DNA of 64,000 nucleotides from contig NZ_JAGETV010000002.1 of assembly GCF_017571465.1 (NCBI RefSeq), positions 62,001 to 126,000 of the forward strand, read 5' to 3'. Below the pieces are notes generated by a model. It saw only the letters and a program-made list of their open reading frames with translations. It did not search any database and was not told the DNA's origin. Shown here piece by piece: positions 47,092 through 58,617 of this stretch. Numbering within the stretch: the stretch's first letter is position 1; each line of letters opens with the position of its first letter. Source of the DNA: Thiomicrorhabdus marina. Its GTDB lineage: Bacteria; Pseudomonadota; Gammaproteobacteria; Thiomicrospirales; Thiomicrospiraceae. The position numbers and the translations under genes were made by a program.

Positions 47092-48650
47092 TAATCCATT
47101 TTCCTAACGTTTTGTGCTGCGCTCATTATAGCGATTCCTTTAAAGTCGGCATCCTCTTGCGGCATGACCGATGGATAAAGTTCGGCAAAACTCTTTGAAG
47201 TGCCGCGCGACATGACTTTGCGAACATGTGCACGACTGAGCTGACGGGGTTCGGCAACACCGCAAGAGTGCGCAATGGATTCGACTTCGGCAATCAACGC
47301 CTTGTGATAATTAGCCACCCGATGCGCTTTCTTTGCCGGAATCAATCCGCGTTGCAGTTTTGGGTTATGCGTGGTGACGCCGGTCGGACACGTATCTTGA
47401 TGGCACTGCATTGCTTGAATACAGCCGAGCGAGAACATAAAACCGCGCGCCGAGTTGATAAAGTCTGCTCCCATCGCGATTGCCCATGCAACGGTGGTCG
47501 GATTAATCAGCTTACCGGAAGCGATGACTTTAATACGCGGGCGAAGTCGATATTGATCGAGCGTGTCAACCAACATCGGCAAGGCTTCGTTAATCGACAA
47601 ACCGACATCATCCATCAATGCCACCGGTGCAGAACCGGTACCACCTTCAGCGCCGTCTAGAGTAATAAAATCGGGAGTTCCCTGTTCGCCAAAATCAAGC
47701 AAGTCTTGGCAAAATGAGGTAATCCAATCGTGTGATCCCATCACGAACTTAAAACCGACCGGCTTACCGGTAACTTCGCGTAAATGCTGGATCATCTCCA
47801 GCAATTCTTGGTTATTGCCAATATCGGAATGGCGGTTTGGGCTAATCGAAATTTCGCCTTGATGAATTCCGCGAATTTCAGAGATTTCAGCGGTCACCTT
47901 TGCTGCCGGCAGAATGCCGCCTTTCCCCGGCTTAGCCCCTTGGCTTAGTTTCAACTCGAACATTTTGACCTGTTCATGTGCAGCAATCTCGCGCAACTTC
48001 TCATTACTGAGATTTCCATTCTTGTCGCGGAACCCATATTTGGCAGTACCGATTTGCGCAACGATATCGCAACCGCTTTCTAAATGATAAGGCGAAACAC
48101 CCCCCTCACCCGTATTCAACCAACAACCTGCCAGTTTTGCGCCTTGCCCCAAAGCCCGAACAGCGGGTTTTGACAGAGCACCATAACTCATGCCGGAAAT
48201 ATTAAACATCGACTGGGCGCGATACGGATGCTTACAGTCCTCACCAATGACCATTGGCGGAGAAGTCACTGCATCTTTTTCCAACATCGGAAATGCACAG
48301 TTCACAAACAGGATTTTGCCGGGATGGCTATTATCACGGGTCGAACCGAAGCTTTGTACTGTCGACAAACCTTTAGCAGCTCGATACACCCATGAACGTT
48401 GCGCACGATTAAACGGCCGCTCTTCTTGGTCGGCGGCGAACAGATATTGGCGAAAGAATTTGCCGAAATATTCAAACAGATAACGAAAACGACCGATGAC
48501 CGGATAGTTGCGGCGAATGGCATGATCGGTTTGGAACCGGTCTTGCAGGTAAAAAAGGACTAACAAAAAGACAATCGTGCCGACGGTAAACACAAATAAT
48601 AGCGACATCCAGTGCAATACCAATTGCGTACCGTCCATAACAATTTGCAT
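47091..48650 (-). CDS. FMN-binding glutamate-synthase-like membrane protein
   Basis: About 519 residues from the ATG behind GGGAGGG. One or two N-terminal membrane helices (about 10-38) are followed by the FMN/Fe-S central domain of glutamate synthase (about 95-500): MFNISGMSYGALSKPAVRALGQG, GEGGVSPYH, KPGKGGILPAAKVT, the FMN-site DGAEGGTGSAP and the Fe-S-type cysteines in LGCIQAMQCHQDTCPTGVTTH. The glutaminase and NADPH-binding parts are missing, so it is not a complete GOGAT. Such stand-alone proteins are common and their electron donor is not known. Overlap with radA suggests cotranscription. Confidence 0.85.
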   Translation of the reverse strand: MQIVMDGTQLVLHWMSLLFVFTVGTIVFLLVLFYLQDRFQTDHAIRRNYPVIGRFRYLFEYFGKFFRQYLFAADQEERPFNRAQRSWVYRAAKGLSTVQSFGSTRDNSHPGKILFVNCAFPMLEKDAVTSPPMVIGEDCKHPYRAQSMFNISGMSYGALSKPAVRALGQGAKLAGCWLNTGEGGVSPYHLESGCDIVAQIGTAKYGFRDKNGNLSNEKLREIAAHEQVKMFELKLSQGAKPGKGGILPAAKVTAEISEIRGIHQGEISISPNRHSDIGNNQELLEMIQHLREVTGKPVGFKFVMGSHDWITSFCQDLLDFGEQGTPDFITLDGAEGGTGSAPVALMDDVGLSINEALPMLVDTLDQYRLRPRIKVIASGKLINPTTVAWAIAMGADFINSARGFMFSLGCIQAMQCHQDTCPTGVTTHNPKLQRGLIPAKKAHRVANYHKALIAEVESIAHSCGVAEPRQLSRAHVRKVMSRGTSKSFAELYPSVMPQEDADFKGIAIMSAAQNVRKMD

Positions 48651-48704
48651 AAGCCCTCCCAATTAGGCAAAAACTCAACTGCAAGAATGCCATGAAATCG
48701 GGCA

Positions 48705-48741
48705 CAAAAAAAGCCCGCAATGAAACTATCATTACGGGCTT
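48705..48741 (-). terminator. Rho-independent terminator of petABC
   Basis: On the minus strand AAGCCCGTAATG-(ATAGTTT)-CATTGCGGGCTTTTTTT: a stem of about twelve pairs with a T run, 28 bp after petC. Confidence 0.93.
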
Positions 48742-48768
48742 ATATACTTTGCTTAGCAGCAAATCAGC

Positions 48769-49428
48769 TTAATGTTTAATATCTCGCCAATATTCACGCT
48801 TCAACAGATAACTCAGTAACAGCAGCACCAACAAGAAAGCGATCACTTTCCAGCCTAGATCATGACGATCCAGTTTAGCTGGCTCACCTACGTACTCAAG
48901 GAAGTTAGTGATGTCACGAGCCGCTTGTGCATAGTCGTCCGGTGCTGAGTGACGTTGCATGCCTTCCAGAACGTTCGGCATCGACGTTCCTTTCAGAGCA
49001 ATGTTATCCCAGTTGCCATTCTCGTCTTGGTGGTAACCACGCAAGAAAGTATAGATATAATCAGGGCCTTTCAAACGCGCCATCAAAGACAAATCAGGCG
49101 GCTCGGTACCTAAGACTTCCATACCAACGCCGGGCTGCATACGAGTCATCACGTTATCAACGATTTTGTTTTGACCATAAGCCATTTTGGCAATCGCATC
49201 TTCATCGGTCCATCCGATGTCACGAGCAATACGGTTATAACGCATATACTTAACTGAGTGACATGCCATACAGTAGTTTGAGAACAGAATCGCACCACGT
49301 TGCAGTGAATCTTGATCTCGTAGATTATTTTCTGCTTTTTCCAGCTCAATCGCCGGGCCGCCGGCTGCTTGCGCAGCGCCCAAGATTGACAACACCAAGA
49401 AGCTAGCTAGTAAAAATAATTTTTTCAT
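48769..49428 (-). CDS. petC: Cytochrome c1 subunit of the bc1 complex (PetC)
   Basis: The protein has 219 residues. Signal peptide (about 1-21), one haem c site CMACH in SNYCMACHSVKYMRYN, a likely axial methionine in GTSMPNVLEGMQ, and a C-terminal membrane anchor (about 192-212). It passes electrons from the Rieske centre to soluble cytochrome c. petB stops directly before this ATG. Confidence 0.96.
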   Translation of the reverse strand: MKKLFLLASFLVLSILGAAQAAGGPAIELEKAENNLRDQDSLQRGAILFSNYCMACHSVKYMRYNRIARDIGWTDEDAIAKMAYGQNKIVDNVMTRMQPGVGMEVLGTEPPDLSLMARLKGPDYIYTFLRGYHQDENGNWDNIALKGTSMPNVLEGMQRHSAPDDYAQAARDITNFLEYVGEPAKLDRHDLGWKVIAFLLVLLLLSYLLKREYWRDIKH

Positions 49429-50667
49429 CTATCTCACCCTCTCTGGTACTGGTTTGGTCTTCTCTCTGGCCGAGGTATACGGCAGAATCAAGAAGAAAAG
49501 GAAATAAGTCGCCGTAAAGATCTGTGCAAGCAACGTTAGCGTTGCTGTGGCAGGTTGCGTACCTAGGTAACCAAGAATAATGAAACTGATTACAAACATC
49601 GCCAACAAGAGTTTAAACGATAGGCCACGATAACGGATTGAACGCACCTTACAACGATCTAACCACGGCATAGCGAACAGGAACATAATCGCCGCACCCA
49701 TTGCCACAACCCCTAGGAACTTATCTGGAACCGCACGCAGAATGGCATAGAACGGCGTGAAGTACCATACCGGCGCAATGTGCTCAGGCGTTTTCAGCGG
49801 GTTAGCCGGTTCGAAGTTAGGCGGCTCAATAAAGAAACCACCACCTTCCGGCCAGTAGAATACGATTAACGCAAACGGAATCGCAAAGAATACCGCACCC
49901 ATCGAGTCTTTCACGGAATAATAAGGATGGAACGGAATACCGTCTTTCGGCAAACCTTGGTTATTCTTAACCTTTTTGATCTCAATACCATCCGGGTTGT
50001 TAGAACCGACTTTGTGTAGTGCAACAATGTGCATGAATACAAGAATCAACAGTACCAATGGCAACGCGATAACGTGTAGCGCAAAGAAGCGGTTCAAAGT
50101 GGCATCAGAAATAATATAGTCACCACGTACCCACAAAGCTAAATCCGGTCCAACCAGAGGAATCGCACCAAATAGCGAGATGATTACCTGAGCACCCCAA
50201 TATGACATTTGCCCCCAAGGAAGCAGATACCCCATAAACGCTTCTGCCATCAACACGAGGAACAGTAGCATACCGATAATCCACACCAGCTCGCGTGGTT
50301 CCTTATAGGAGCCGTACATCAAGCCGCGCATCATATGCAAGTAGATGACGATAAAGAATGCCGAGGCGCCAGTCGAGTGCATATAGCGGATCAACCATCC
50401 CCATTCGACATCACGCATGATGTATTCAACCGAGTTAAAGGCTTCTGCCGCGCTCGGCTTATAGCTCATGGTCAACCAGATACCAGTGACGAATTGGTTC
50501 ACTAATACTAATAGCGCTAATGAACCGAAGAAGTACCAGAAGTTAAAGTTTTTCGGCGCATAGTATTCGCCAACGTGTTCGTTCCATGTACTAACCAGAG
50601 GATAGCGACGATCAAACCAGCCAAGAACCGTACCGTTCTTGGCTTCAAATTTCTTATGTTCAGCCAT
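49429..50667 (-). CDS. petB: Cytochrome b subunit of the bc1 complex (PetB)
   Basis: The protein has 412 residues with about eight membrane helices. Haem-ligating histidines occur in helix 2 (RYMHSTGASAFFIVIYLHMMRG) and helix 4 (NRFFALHVIALPLVLLILVFMHIVALH). The Qo-site PEWY motif is replaced by the very similar APVWYF (HIAPVWYFTPFYAILR). It transfers electrons from quinol to both haem chains. The ATG overlaps the petA stop. Confidence 0.96.
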   Translation of the reverse strand: MAEHKKFEAKNGTVLGWFDRRYPLVSTWNEHVGEYYAPKNFNFWYFFGSLALLVLVNQFVTGIWLTMSYKPSAAEAFNSVEYIMRDVEWGWLIRYMHSTGASAFFIVIYLHMMRGLMYGSYKEPRELVWIIGMLLFLVLMAEAFMGYLLPWGQMSYWGAQVIISLFGAIPLVGPDLALWVRGDYIISDATLNRFFALHVIALPLVLLILVFMHIVALHKVGSNNPDGIEIKKVKNNQGLPKDGIPFHPYYSVKDSMGAVFFAIPFALIVFYWPEGGGFFIEPPNFEPANPLKTPEHIAPVWYFTPFYAILRAVPDKFLGVVAMGAAIMFLFAMPWLDRCKVRSIRYRGLSFKLLLAMFVISFIILGYLGTQPATATLTLLAQIFTATYFLFFLILPYTSAREKTKPVPERVR

Positions 50668-51284
50668 TATGCAACGCCTCCTTGTGCAGGACCTTCACCA
50701 ATACGCACAATACTGTCGGTAACAAAATGATATGGCGGAATTTCCAAATTAGTCGGTGCAGGAACCGCTTTAAATACGCGACCGGCCAAATCAAAACGCG
50801 AACCGTGACATGGGCAGAAAAAGCCACCTTGCCAATCTTCACCTACATCAGGCGAACCAATAGCAGGACGGTACAGCGGCGCACAACCTAAGTGAGTACA
50901 AACACCGACCACAACAAGATATTCTTCTTTTACGGCACGGGTTGCATTCTGGCAGTACTGCGGCTGATCTGATTCACTAGAAGCTGGATCACGCAGCTCT
51001 TCATCCAATTTTGGCAAGGCAGCAAGCATTTCCGGTGTGCGACGTACAATCCACACTGGCTTACCGCGCCACTCTACGGTTAACATTTGTCCCGGTTGCA
51101 GTTTGCTAATATCCGCATTGACTGGCGCACCAGCCGCCTTGGCTTTTTCACTCGGTTGCCAAGAACTCACAAACGGTACCGCTAAGAAAGTGGCACCTGC
51201 CGCTCCGACAACACCTGTTGCACCGGTTAAAATTCTTCGGCGCTTAAGGTCTACACTAGAGTTTTTATTTTCTTCTATCGACAT
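50667..51284 (-). CDS. petA: Rieske iron-sulfur subunit of the bc1 complex (PetA)
   Basis: The ATG behind AGGA gives 205 residues. A Tat-type N-terminus (KRRRILTGATGVVGAAGA) doubles as membrane anchor. The [2Fe-2S] cluster ligands are CTHLGC and CPCHGS. It oxidises quinol at the Qo site. First gene of petABC. Confidence 0.96.
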   Translation of the reverse strand: MSIEENKNSSVDLKRRRILTGATGVVGAAGATFLAVPFVSSWQPSEKAKAAGAPVNADISKLQPGQMLTVEWRGKPVWIVRRTPEMLAALPKLDEELRDPASSESDQPQYCQNATRAVKEEYLVVVGVCTHLGCAPLYRPAIGSPDVGEDWQGGFFCPCHGSRFDLAGRVFKAVPAPTNLEIPPYHFVTDSIVRIGEGPAQGGVA

Positions 51285-51547
51285 AGCTGTCTTCCTAGTT
51301 TGAGAACCGACTATCAAGCCCATTCTTGTCTAACTTGAGATTAAAAGCTTTTCTAATTTCTCGGAAAAACTTTAAACCTTGTCGTTATGGTAATTATGTG
51401 TGGCAAGGTTTCTCTTACCAACAAATAAAACGCAACTATTCTACATAAGCAGCTACTAAACTTAAATCAGTATCTACTTATAGAGCTATTAATAAATTTT
51501 TTCTATTAACAGCCATAAAATTGACAAATATAAGGTTTATACCGATT

Positions 51548-52285
51548 TTACACCGGATTATCGATATCAATAAAGGTGACATCCAAATTAAACTTCTCTG
51601 ACAAATGCTCACCTAGCGCCTTGATTCCTAATCGCTCTGTCGCATGATGCCCTGCTGCAAAATAATGAATCCCACATTCCTGTGCCAAATGCGTGGTCTG
51701 CTCGGAAACCTCACCGCTAATAAACAGATCAGCCCCCTTAGCAATCGCTTTATCGATATAGCCTTGCGCCCCGCCGGAACACCAAGATACAGTTTTAAGA
51801 ATACCCGGCCCGCCCTGTAACCAAAGCGGTTTGCGATCTAAGGTTTCATAAACTCGATCATAAAATTCTTCAACACTGACTGGCGTTTCCAGCTTAGCAG
51901 TAAAAACCAAACCGTCCTGTTCAATATTATCCAGCTGCCATAACTTACCAAGCTGCGCATTATTACCCAATTCGGCATGCCCATCTAGAGGTAAATGATA
52001 CCCAAACAAGTTAATGTCATTAATCAATAGACTTTTGATACGGCGCTTTTTGAAACCAATAATCTGCTGCGGTTCACTTTTCCAAAAATATCCGTGATGA
52101 ACCAAAATTGCATCCGCATTCAATCTTATCGCAGCATCAATTAAAGCTTGATTAGCCGTGACACCGGTAACCATTTTTTTGATTTCGGATTTACCTTCAA
52201 CCTGTAAGCCATTCGGCGCATAATCTTTATAAAGGTTAACTTCTAAAAGCTCATCAATATAAGCTTGTAACGCTTGTCTTTGCAT
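51548..52285 (-). CDS. Nif3-like dinuclear metal-centre protein (YbgI family)
   Basis: The ATG behind AAGGAGG gives 245 residues, equal to E. coli YbgI (247). Metal ligands are visible in ILVHHGYFWK and AAGHHATERLG, and in the LPLDGHAELGNNAQLG region. The family was proposed to be a GTP cyclohydrolase I type 2-like or conserved metal hydrolase; its function is unsettled. Between hisD and petA, as in several gammaproteobacteria. Confidence 0.92.
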   Translation of the reverse strand: MQRQALQAYIDELLEVNLYKDYAPNGLQVEGKSEIKKMVTGVTANQALIDAAIRLNADAILVHHGYFWKSEPQQIIGFKKRRIKSLLINDINLFGYHLPLDGHAELGNNAQLGKLWQLDNIEQDGLVFTAKLETPVSVEEFYDRVYETLDRKPLWLQGGPGILKTVSWCSGGAQGYIDKAIAKGADLFISGEVSEQTTHLAQECGIHYFAAGHHATERLGIKALGEHLSEKFNLDVTFIDIDNPV

Positions 52286-52317
52286 CACAACCTCCTTGTT
52301 TTAAGCAGTTTATTTGT

Positions 52318-52359
52318 GAAAAAAGCCACATGGCCTATCAATTAGACCAGTGGCTTTTC
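52318..52359 (-). terminator. Rho-independent terminator after hisD
   Basis: On the minus strand AAAAGCCAC-(loop)-GTGGCTTTTTTC: nine pairs and a T run, 29 bp after the hisD stop. Confidence 0.82.
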
Positions 52360-52387
52360 AATATAATTCAGTTAAAAAATAACTAAA

Positions 52388-53689
52388 TTAGTCTTTTACA
52401 CGGTAACGAGCTGAAGCGGCGTGCGCTTGTAGGCCTTCGCCGTCAGCAAGCTCACCAGCAATCTTGCCTAATGTATTTGCGCCCGCTTCAGAAACCATAA
52501 TCAAGCTCGAACGTTTCTGGAAATCATATACCCCCAGAGGAGAAGAGAAACGCGCAGTACGAGAAGTCGGCAGTACGTGGTTAGGACCTGCACAGTAATC
52601 ACCTAGAGCTTCCGCAGTGAAACGACCCATAAAGATTGCACCCGCATGACGAATCTTAGGCAAGAGTGCCTTCGGATCATCAACCGACAGCTCCAAGTGC
52701 TCAGGCGCAATGATATTAATCATTTCAATCGCTTGCTCTTCATTATCCACAACGATAATCGCGCCACGATCTTTTAACGCAGTACCGATAATTTCTTTAC
52801 GTGGCATGGTTTCGATAAGCTTAGTCATGCTCGCGTGAACTTTATCTGCAAATTCCGCGTCTTGAGTGACTAGAATCGCTTGCGCATCTTCATCGTGCTC
52901 GGCTTGCGAGAACAGGTCAACTGCAATCCAATCCGGATTGGTTTTACCGTCACAGTAAACGAGGATTTCAGAAGGACCGGCAATCATATCAATACCAACC
53001 GTACCGAATACCAGACGCTTAGCTGTCGCAACGAAGATATTCCCTGGACCAACAATCTTATCAACCGCTGGCACCGTTTCCGTACCGTAAGCTAGGGCTG
53101 CAACCGCTTGCGCACCACCGAGTGTAAATACTGCGTCAACTTCACAGATAGCCGCTGCCGCAAGAACCATTTCGTTGACTTCACCGTCTGGCGTCGGCAC
53201 AACCATGATTAGCCTTTCAACGCCAGCAACTTTCGCCGGAATCGCATTCATGATGACCGATGAAGGGTAAGCTGCCTTACCACCCGGAACATACAGACCA
53301 ACTGAATCAAGCGGCGTCACCTGTTGACCTAGCATAGTGCCGTCCGCTTCTTCATAGGTCCATGAATCTTGCACTTGGCGCTCATGGTAGTCACGAACAC
53401 GCTGCGCAGAAATCTCTAGCGCTTCACGCTGAGCTGCCGGAATGGTTTCCAGTGCTTGCTGTAGACGCACTTTTGGAATTTCTAGCTGAGCACCCGTCTC
53501 AAGCTGCATACGGTCGAATTTCGCGGTGTATTCCAATAGCGCCGCATCACCATCCGAACGAACGCGCGCGCAAACTTCATTAACGATATCATTGACCGAC
53601 TGGTTAGATACCGTTTCCCACGCCAATAGGTTATCTAGTTCTTCTCTAAAGCCTGCTTCGTTAGCAGATAAACGTCGAATATTTAACAT
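52388..53689 (-). CDS. hisD: Histidinol dehydrogenase HisD
   Basis: The protein has 433 residues, full length. It performs the last two oxidations of histidine synthesis. The signature [16 protein letters not shown], zinc ligands in [10 protein letters not shown] and [16 protein letters not shown], and [14 protein letters not shown] are intact. One base separates it from hisG. The other his genes are not in the window. Confidence 0.97.
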   Translation of the reverse strand: MLNIRRLSANEAGFREELDNLLAWETVSNQSVNDIVNEVCARVRSDGDAALLEYTAKFDRMQLETGAQLEIPKVRLQQALETIPAAQREALEISAQRVRDYHERQVQDSWTYEEADGTMLGQQVTPLDSVGLYVPGGKAAYPSSVIMNAIPAKVAGVERLIMVVPTPDGEVNEMVLAAAAICEVDAVFTLGGAQAVAALAYGTETVPAVDKIVGPGNIFVATAKRLVFGTVGIDMIAGPSEILVYCDGKTNPDWIAVDLFSQAEHDEDAQAILVTQDAEFADKVHASMTKLIETMPRKEIIGTALKDRGAIIVVDNEEQAIEMINIIAPEHLELSVDDPKALLPKIRHAGAIFMGRFTAEALGDYCAGPNHVLPTSRTARFSSPLGVYDFQKRSSLIMVSEAGANTLGKIAGELADGEGLQAHAASARYRVKD

Positions 53690-53690
53690 C

Positions 53691-54323
53691 TTATTTCTCG
53701 ATCACTGATTTAAATTGTTGGACGATTTCATTAATTTGGTTGAATTTGGTTTTGTACGCATGCTGGTTAACAATCATACGCGAGCTGATTTCCGCAATAT
53801 GCTCCATTGGCACTAAGCCGTTGGCTTTTAGCGTATTACCGGTATCAACTAGGTCAACGATACGATCGGCCAAATCGATTAGCGGCGCGATTTCCATTGA
53901 ACCGTAAAGCTTAATCAAATCAACCTGCTCACCTTTTTGAGCATAGTAAGCTTGCGCTGATTTAATGTATTTGGTAGCAATCTTCAGGCGATGGCCGTGT
54001 GGCTTTTCTACTTCTGGGCCGGCAACCATTAACTTACATTTGGCGATTTCCAAATCCAGCAGCTCATAGATATTGTCTGATGGTGCTTCCATCAATACGT
54101 CTTTACCGGCAACACCGATATCCGCCGCACCATGCGCAACATAAGTCGGTGCATCGGTAGCACGGACAATCAATAGACGAACATTGTCGTGGTTAGTCGG
54201 AATAATCAACTTACGGCTTTTGCTCGGATCTTCCTGCGGAATGATATTCGCCGCTTCTAGTAGCGGCAAAGTATCTTTGTAAATACGCCCTTTCGATAGG
54301 GCAATCGTTAACTGTTCATTCAT
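53691..54323 (-). CDS. hisG: ATP phosphoribosyltransferase, short form (HisG-S)
   Basis: The protein has 210 residues, lacking the regulatory C-terminal domain of the long form. It catalyses the first step of histidine synthesis. Motifs [18 protein letters not shown], the PRPP loop [14 protein letters not shown] and [11 protein letters not shown] are present. Short HisG needs HisZ as regulatory subunit; that gene must lie elsewhere. Same strand as hisD and murA. Confidence 0.97.
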   Translation of the reverse strand: MNEQLTIALSKGRIYKDTLPLLEAANIIPQEDPSKSRKLIIPTNHDNVRLLIVRATDAPTYVAHGAADIGVAGKDVLMEAPSDNIYELLDLEIAKCKLMVAGPEVEKPHGHRLKIATKYIKSAQAYYAQKGEQVDLIKLYGSMEIAPLIDLADRIVDLVDTGNTLKANGLVPMEHIAEISSRMIVNQHAYKTKFNQINEIVQQFKSVIEK

Positions 54324-54385
54324 AACTACTGGTCAATAAATCATTTATAAATTGGGTTCAAAATCGAGGCAAAGCCGGTACAAAA

Positions 54386-55889
<1,504 letters not shown>

Positions 55890-55905
55890 AGCTACTCCAA
55901 AAGAA

Positions 55906-56670
55906 TTATTCGCGTATTTTAACGCCTTTGTTTAATAAAATCAGATTTATCGCAGAAACCACTATGACGAACAGCAACGTCACCGACAAACTCAGGTAGA
56001 TACTGACATCGGCCTTCTCGAAAAATCCATAGCGAAAACCATCGACCATGTAAAAGAACGGATTAAAATGCGACGCCTTCTGCCAGAACTCCGGCAATGC
56101 CTGAATCGAATAGAAGACCCCGCTCAAAAAGGTCAGCGGCATGATAATAAAGTTCTGAAACGCAGCGAGATGATCGTATTTATCGGAGACAATACCAGCC
56201 AACATCCCAAGCCCGCCCATCATCGCAGCACTCAGAACCGCAAAGATAATAATCCAATGCGGAGCCTGCCAAGTCAGATCAAAAGCGATAGCACCGACAA
56301 TCAAAATACCTAAGCCGACCGCAATACCGCGCACTATCGCTGCCGCAGTAAAGGCAATATAGAATTCCAATGGCGAAATCGGACTTAACAGCACAAAGGT
56401 CAAATTACCGTGCATTTTCGACTGAATCAGACTGGATGAACTATTCGAGAAAGCATTTTGCAAAATCGCCATCATTACCAAACCGGGAATCAAAAACTGG
56501 CTGTAAGCTAAACCGCTAAAGACATCAGTTTTTGAATCAATAACCTGCCCGAACACCAAGAGATAAAGTAGAGTCGCGACAATCGGCGCAAAAACGGTCT
56601 GCACCGCGACCGAATTAAAACGACGCACCTCTTTTAAAAAGAGCGCCCAAGTTCCAGCCCAATTTAACAT
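55906..56670 (-). CDS. ABC-2 type permease (YadH-like)
   Basis: The protein has 254 residues with six membrane helices. It matches the ABC-2 exporter permease family (FGQVIDSKTDVFSGLAY; PLTFLSGVFYSIQALPEFW). Overlaps the ATPase gene by seven bases. In E. coli the YadGH pair is elsewhere; here, as in Pseudomonas-type genomes, it sits between mlaB and ibaG. Substrate unknown. Confidence 0.9.
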   Translation of the reverse strand: MLNWAGTWALFLKEVRRFNSVAVQTVFAPIVATLLYLLVFGQVIDSKTDVFSGLAYSQFLIPGLVMMAILQNAFSNSSSSLIQSKMHGNLTFVLLSPISPLEFYIAFTAAAIVRGIAVGLGILIVGAIAFDLTWQAPHWIIIFAVLSAAMMGGLGMLAGIVSDKYDHLAAFQNFIIMPLTFLSGVFYSIQALPEFWQKASHFNPFFYMVDGFRYGFFEKADVSIYLSLSVTLLFVIVVSAINLILLNKGVKIRE

Positions 56671-57614
56671 TTGCCTTCTCCTTGCTGCACTTCACCACTA
56701 TCGGCTGTTAAGTCAATAAACACCTCTTCCAAAGTCGCATCACGACTACTGATGTCTTCAACCGGCACTTGAGCTTGATGTAGCTGTCCCAAGATTTCTC
56801 CGAGAGCGACTTCTTTATCAACTTTAAACACCAAAGCGCTGGCTTCGTCCTCAACCAAAAGATTTTGCAAAGCCGGTGGCAACGGTGCCTGCTGTTGCAG
56901 ATAAGACTGCGGCACACTGACTTTCAAATAACGGTAAGCATGCTTGGAAAGCAATGCCGAGGTTTTATCCAACGCCTTAATCTGACCTTTTTGCATAATC
57001 GCCACCTTATCGCACAGGGCTTCCGCTTCTTCAAGATAGTGCGTAGTCAAAATAATGGTGTGACCGTTTTTATGCAGTTCGCGAGTAAATTCCCACAGAG
57101 TTCGGCGCAGGTCGACATCAACACCGGCAGTCGGCTCATCTAATACCAGAACTTGCGGTTTGTGAACCAAAGACATGGCAATCAAGGCGCGACGTTTCAT
57201 ACCACCGGATAACTGGTGAGTTAACGAATCCGCTTTATCGGTTAAAGCCAAACGCTCTAACAACTCATCAATCCAAGCATTTTGTTTAGCGCCCTTCAAA
57301 CCAAAATAACCTGACTGAAGTTTCAATAATTCGCGGATATTAAAAAACGGATCGGCAATGAGTTCTTGCGGAACCAGCCCTAAAGAACGACGAGTTTCTC
57401 GGTAATCACTAATCACATCCTTACCCATGACCTTAATCGAACCGGAAGACGGAACCACTAAGCCGGACATCGCATTGATTAAGGTGGACTTACCGGCTCC
57501 ATTCGGGCCAAGCAAACCAAAAAACGAGCCTTCCTCAACAGAAAAGCTAACGCCTTTTAATGCCTGCAAATCGGCATAGTGTTTTCTAACATTACAAAAT
57601 TCTACTGCTGACAT
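56664..57614 (-). CDS. ABC exporter ATP-binding protein (YadG-like)
   Basis: The protein has 316 residues. Walker A GPNGAGKST, signature LSGGMKRR, Walker B VLVLDEPTAGVD and switch H in TTHYLEEAE. A C-terminal extension of about 80 residues (about 235-316) is typical of ABC-2 exporter ATPases. Coupled to the permease gene. Confidence 0.93.
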   Translation of the reverse strand: MSAVEFCNVRKHYADLQALKGVSFSVEEGSFFGLLGPNGAGKSTLINAMSGLVVPSSGSIKVMGKDVISDYRETRRSLGLVPQELIADPFFNIRELLKLQSGYFGLKGAKQNAWIDELLERLALTDKADSLTHQLSGGMKRRALIAMSLVHKPQVLVLDEPTAGVDVDLRRTLWEFTRELHKNGHTIILTTHYLEEAEALCDKVAIMQKGQIKALDKTSALLSKHAYRYLKVSVPQSYLQQQAPLPPALQNLLVEDEASALVFKVDKEVALGEILGQLHQAQVPVEDISSRDATLEEVFIDLTADSGEVQQGEGKC

Positions 57615-57663
57615 AGGAGTAACCGGACTTGAGGTTTAATAGAATACTAAGACTTGATTGAGT

Positions 57664-57957
57664 TTAATTGAGCTCAACCAACTCCTGCAGGTCATACAAT
57701 TCGATTAACGTATGCGCCTGTTGCGGGCAATGCAAAATCGAAATTGGCTGTGAAGAAGCAACCGCCCAGTGAGAAATCAATGCCAAAACCGAAGAGTCCA
57801 TCTTTTGATTCTCGGCAAAATCCACACACTGAACCGGCAGACTCAAAACTTTATGCGCCTTAACCCATCCATCCAAATTAAGGATAGTTAATTCTTGCGG
57901 AAGTTTTAGGCAACCCGATTCAGGTTGCCAATGTAAAGAAGGGATTGCTTGCGCCAC
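57664..57957 (-). CDS. mlaB: STAS-domain protein MlaB
   Basis: The protein has 97 residues and starts with GTG. STAS fold with the conserved serine/threonine region near MDSSVLALISHW. MlaB binds MlaF and is needed for activity of the MlaFEDB lipid transporter. Follows mlaC by nine bases. Confidence 0.85.
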   Translation of the reverse strand: MAQAIPSLHWQPESGCLKLPQELTILNLDGWVKAHKVLSLPVQCVDFAENQKMDSSVLALISHWAVASSQPISILHCPQQAHTLIELYDLQELVELN

Positions 57958-57966
57958 CTAGATCAC

Positions 57967-58617
57967 CTATTGGCTGCTAGCATCAGCGGTCGCGTCACGA
58001 CTGCGCAGTTCTTGAATCACGGCATCAACGCCTTGGCGATCAATCATGCCACCGTAAACATTACGAAAACTCACCAGAGTCGAGATGTTATTAAAAGTGA
58101 AATCGTACAATAACCATTTACCGGAATCTTTATCTTGGAAAGCACGGTACACCAGTTGCAAGGCCTGACCATCGCTTAATTTAACCGTCGAGGAAATTTC
58201 CGCACGACCCGGTTTTGGCTCAGTCACTTGATCAACCGAAGCGGAAACCACTTCAAATTTCAGGAAGTTTGACGAATAACTGCGAATTAAGTTATTGATA
58301 AACGCATCGGTAAACTCGACACGTTGTTTCTCCGTCGCAGAGCGCCAGTGAACGCCCATGGCAAAACGCGCCATTTTGTCTTCGGCCACATATGGCAAGA
58401 CATTATCTTTGGCAAACTGCATGACTTTTTCCGGGCTCTCTTGCAATTCGGCACGCTGTTCAGAAACCTTAGCAATCAACATATCCGATAACTCTTGCAC
58501 CATCTTGCCTGGATCGTTTTGCGTAACCGCTTGCGCACTCATCGCATTAAACGCCAAGGCAATCGCTAATAGCGCCTGTAGCCAAAGAGAGTGAATTCGC
58601 ATTTTCGAAGTGATCAT
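57967..58617 (-). CDS. mlaC: Periplasmic phospholipid carrier MlaC
   Basis: The protein has 216 residues. Signal peptide (about 1-30), then the MlaC/Ttg2 domain: ARFAMGVHWRSATEKQRVEFTDAF, LIRSYSSNFLKF and YRAFQDKDSGKWLLYDF. It carries phospholipids between outer and inner membrane complexes. Its ATG overlaps the mlaD stop. Confidence 0.94.
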   Translation of the reverse strand: MITSKMRIHSLWLQALLAIALAFNAMSAQAVTQNDPGKMVQELSDMLIAKVSEQRAELQESPEKVMQFAKDNVLPYVAEDKMARFAMGVHWRSATEKQRVEFTDAFINNLIRSYSSNFLKFEVVSASVDQVTEPKPGRAEISSTVKLSDGQALQLVYRAFQDKDSGKWLLYDFTFNNISTLVSFRNVYGGMIDRQGVDAVIQELRSRDATADASSQ

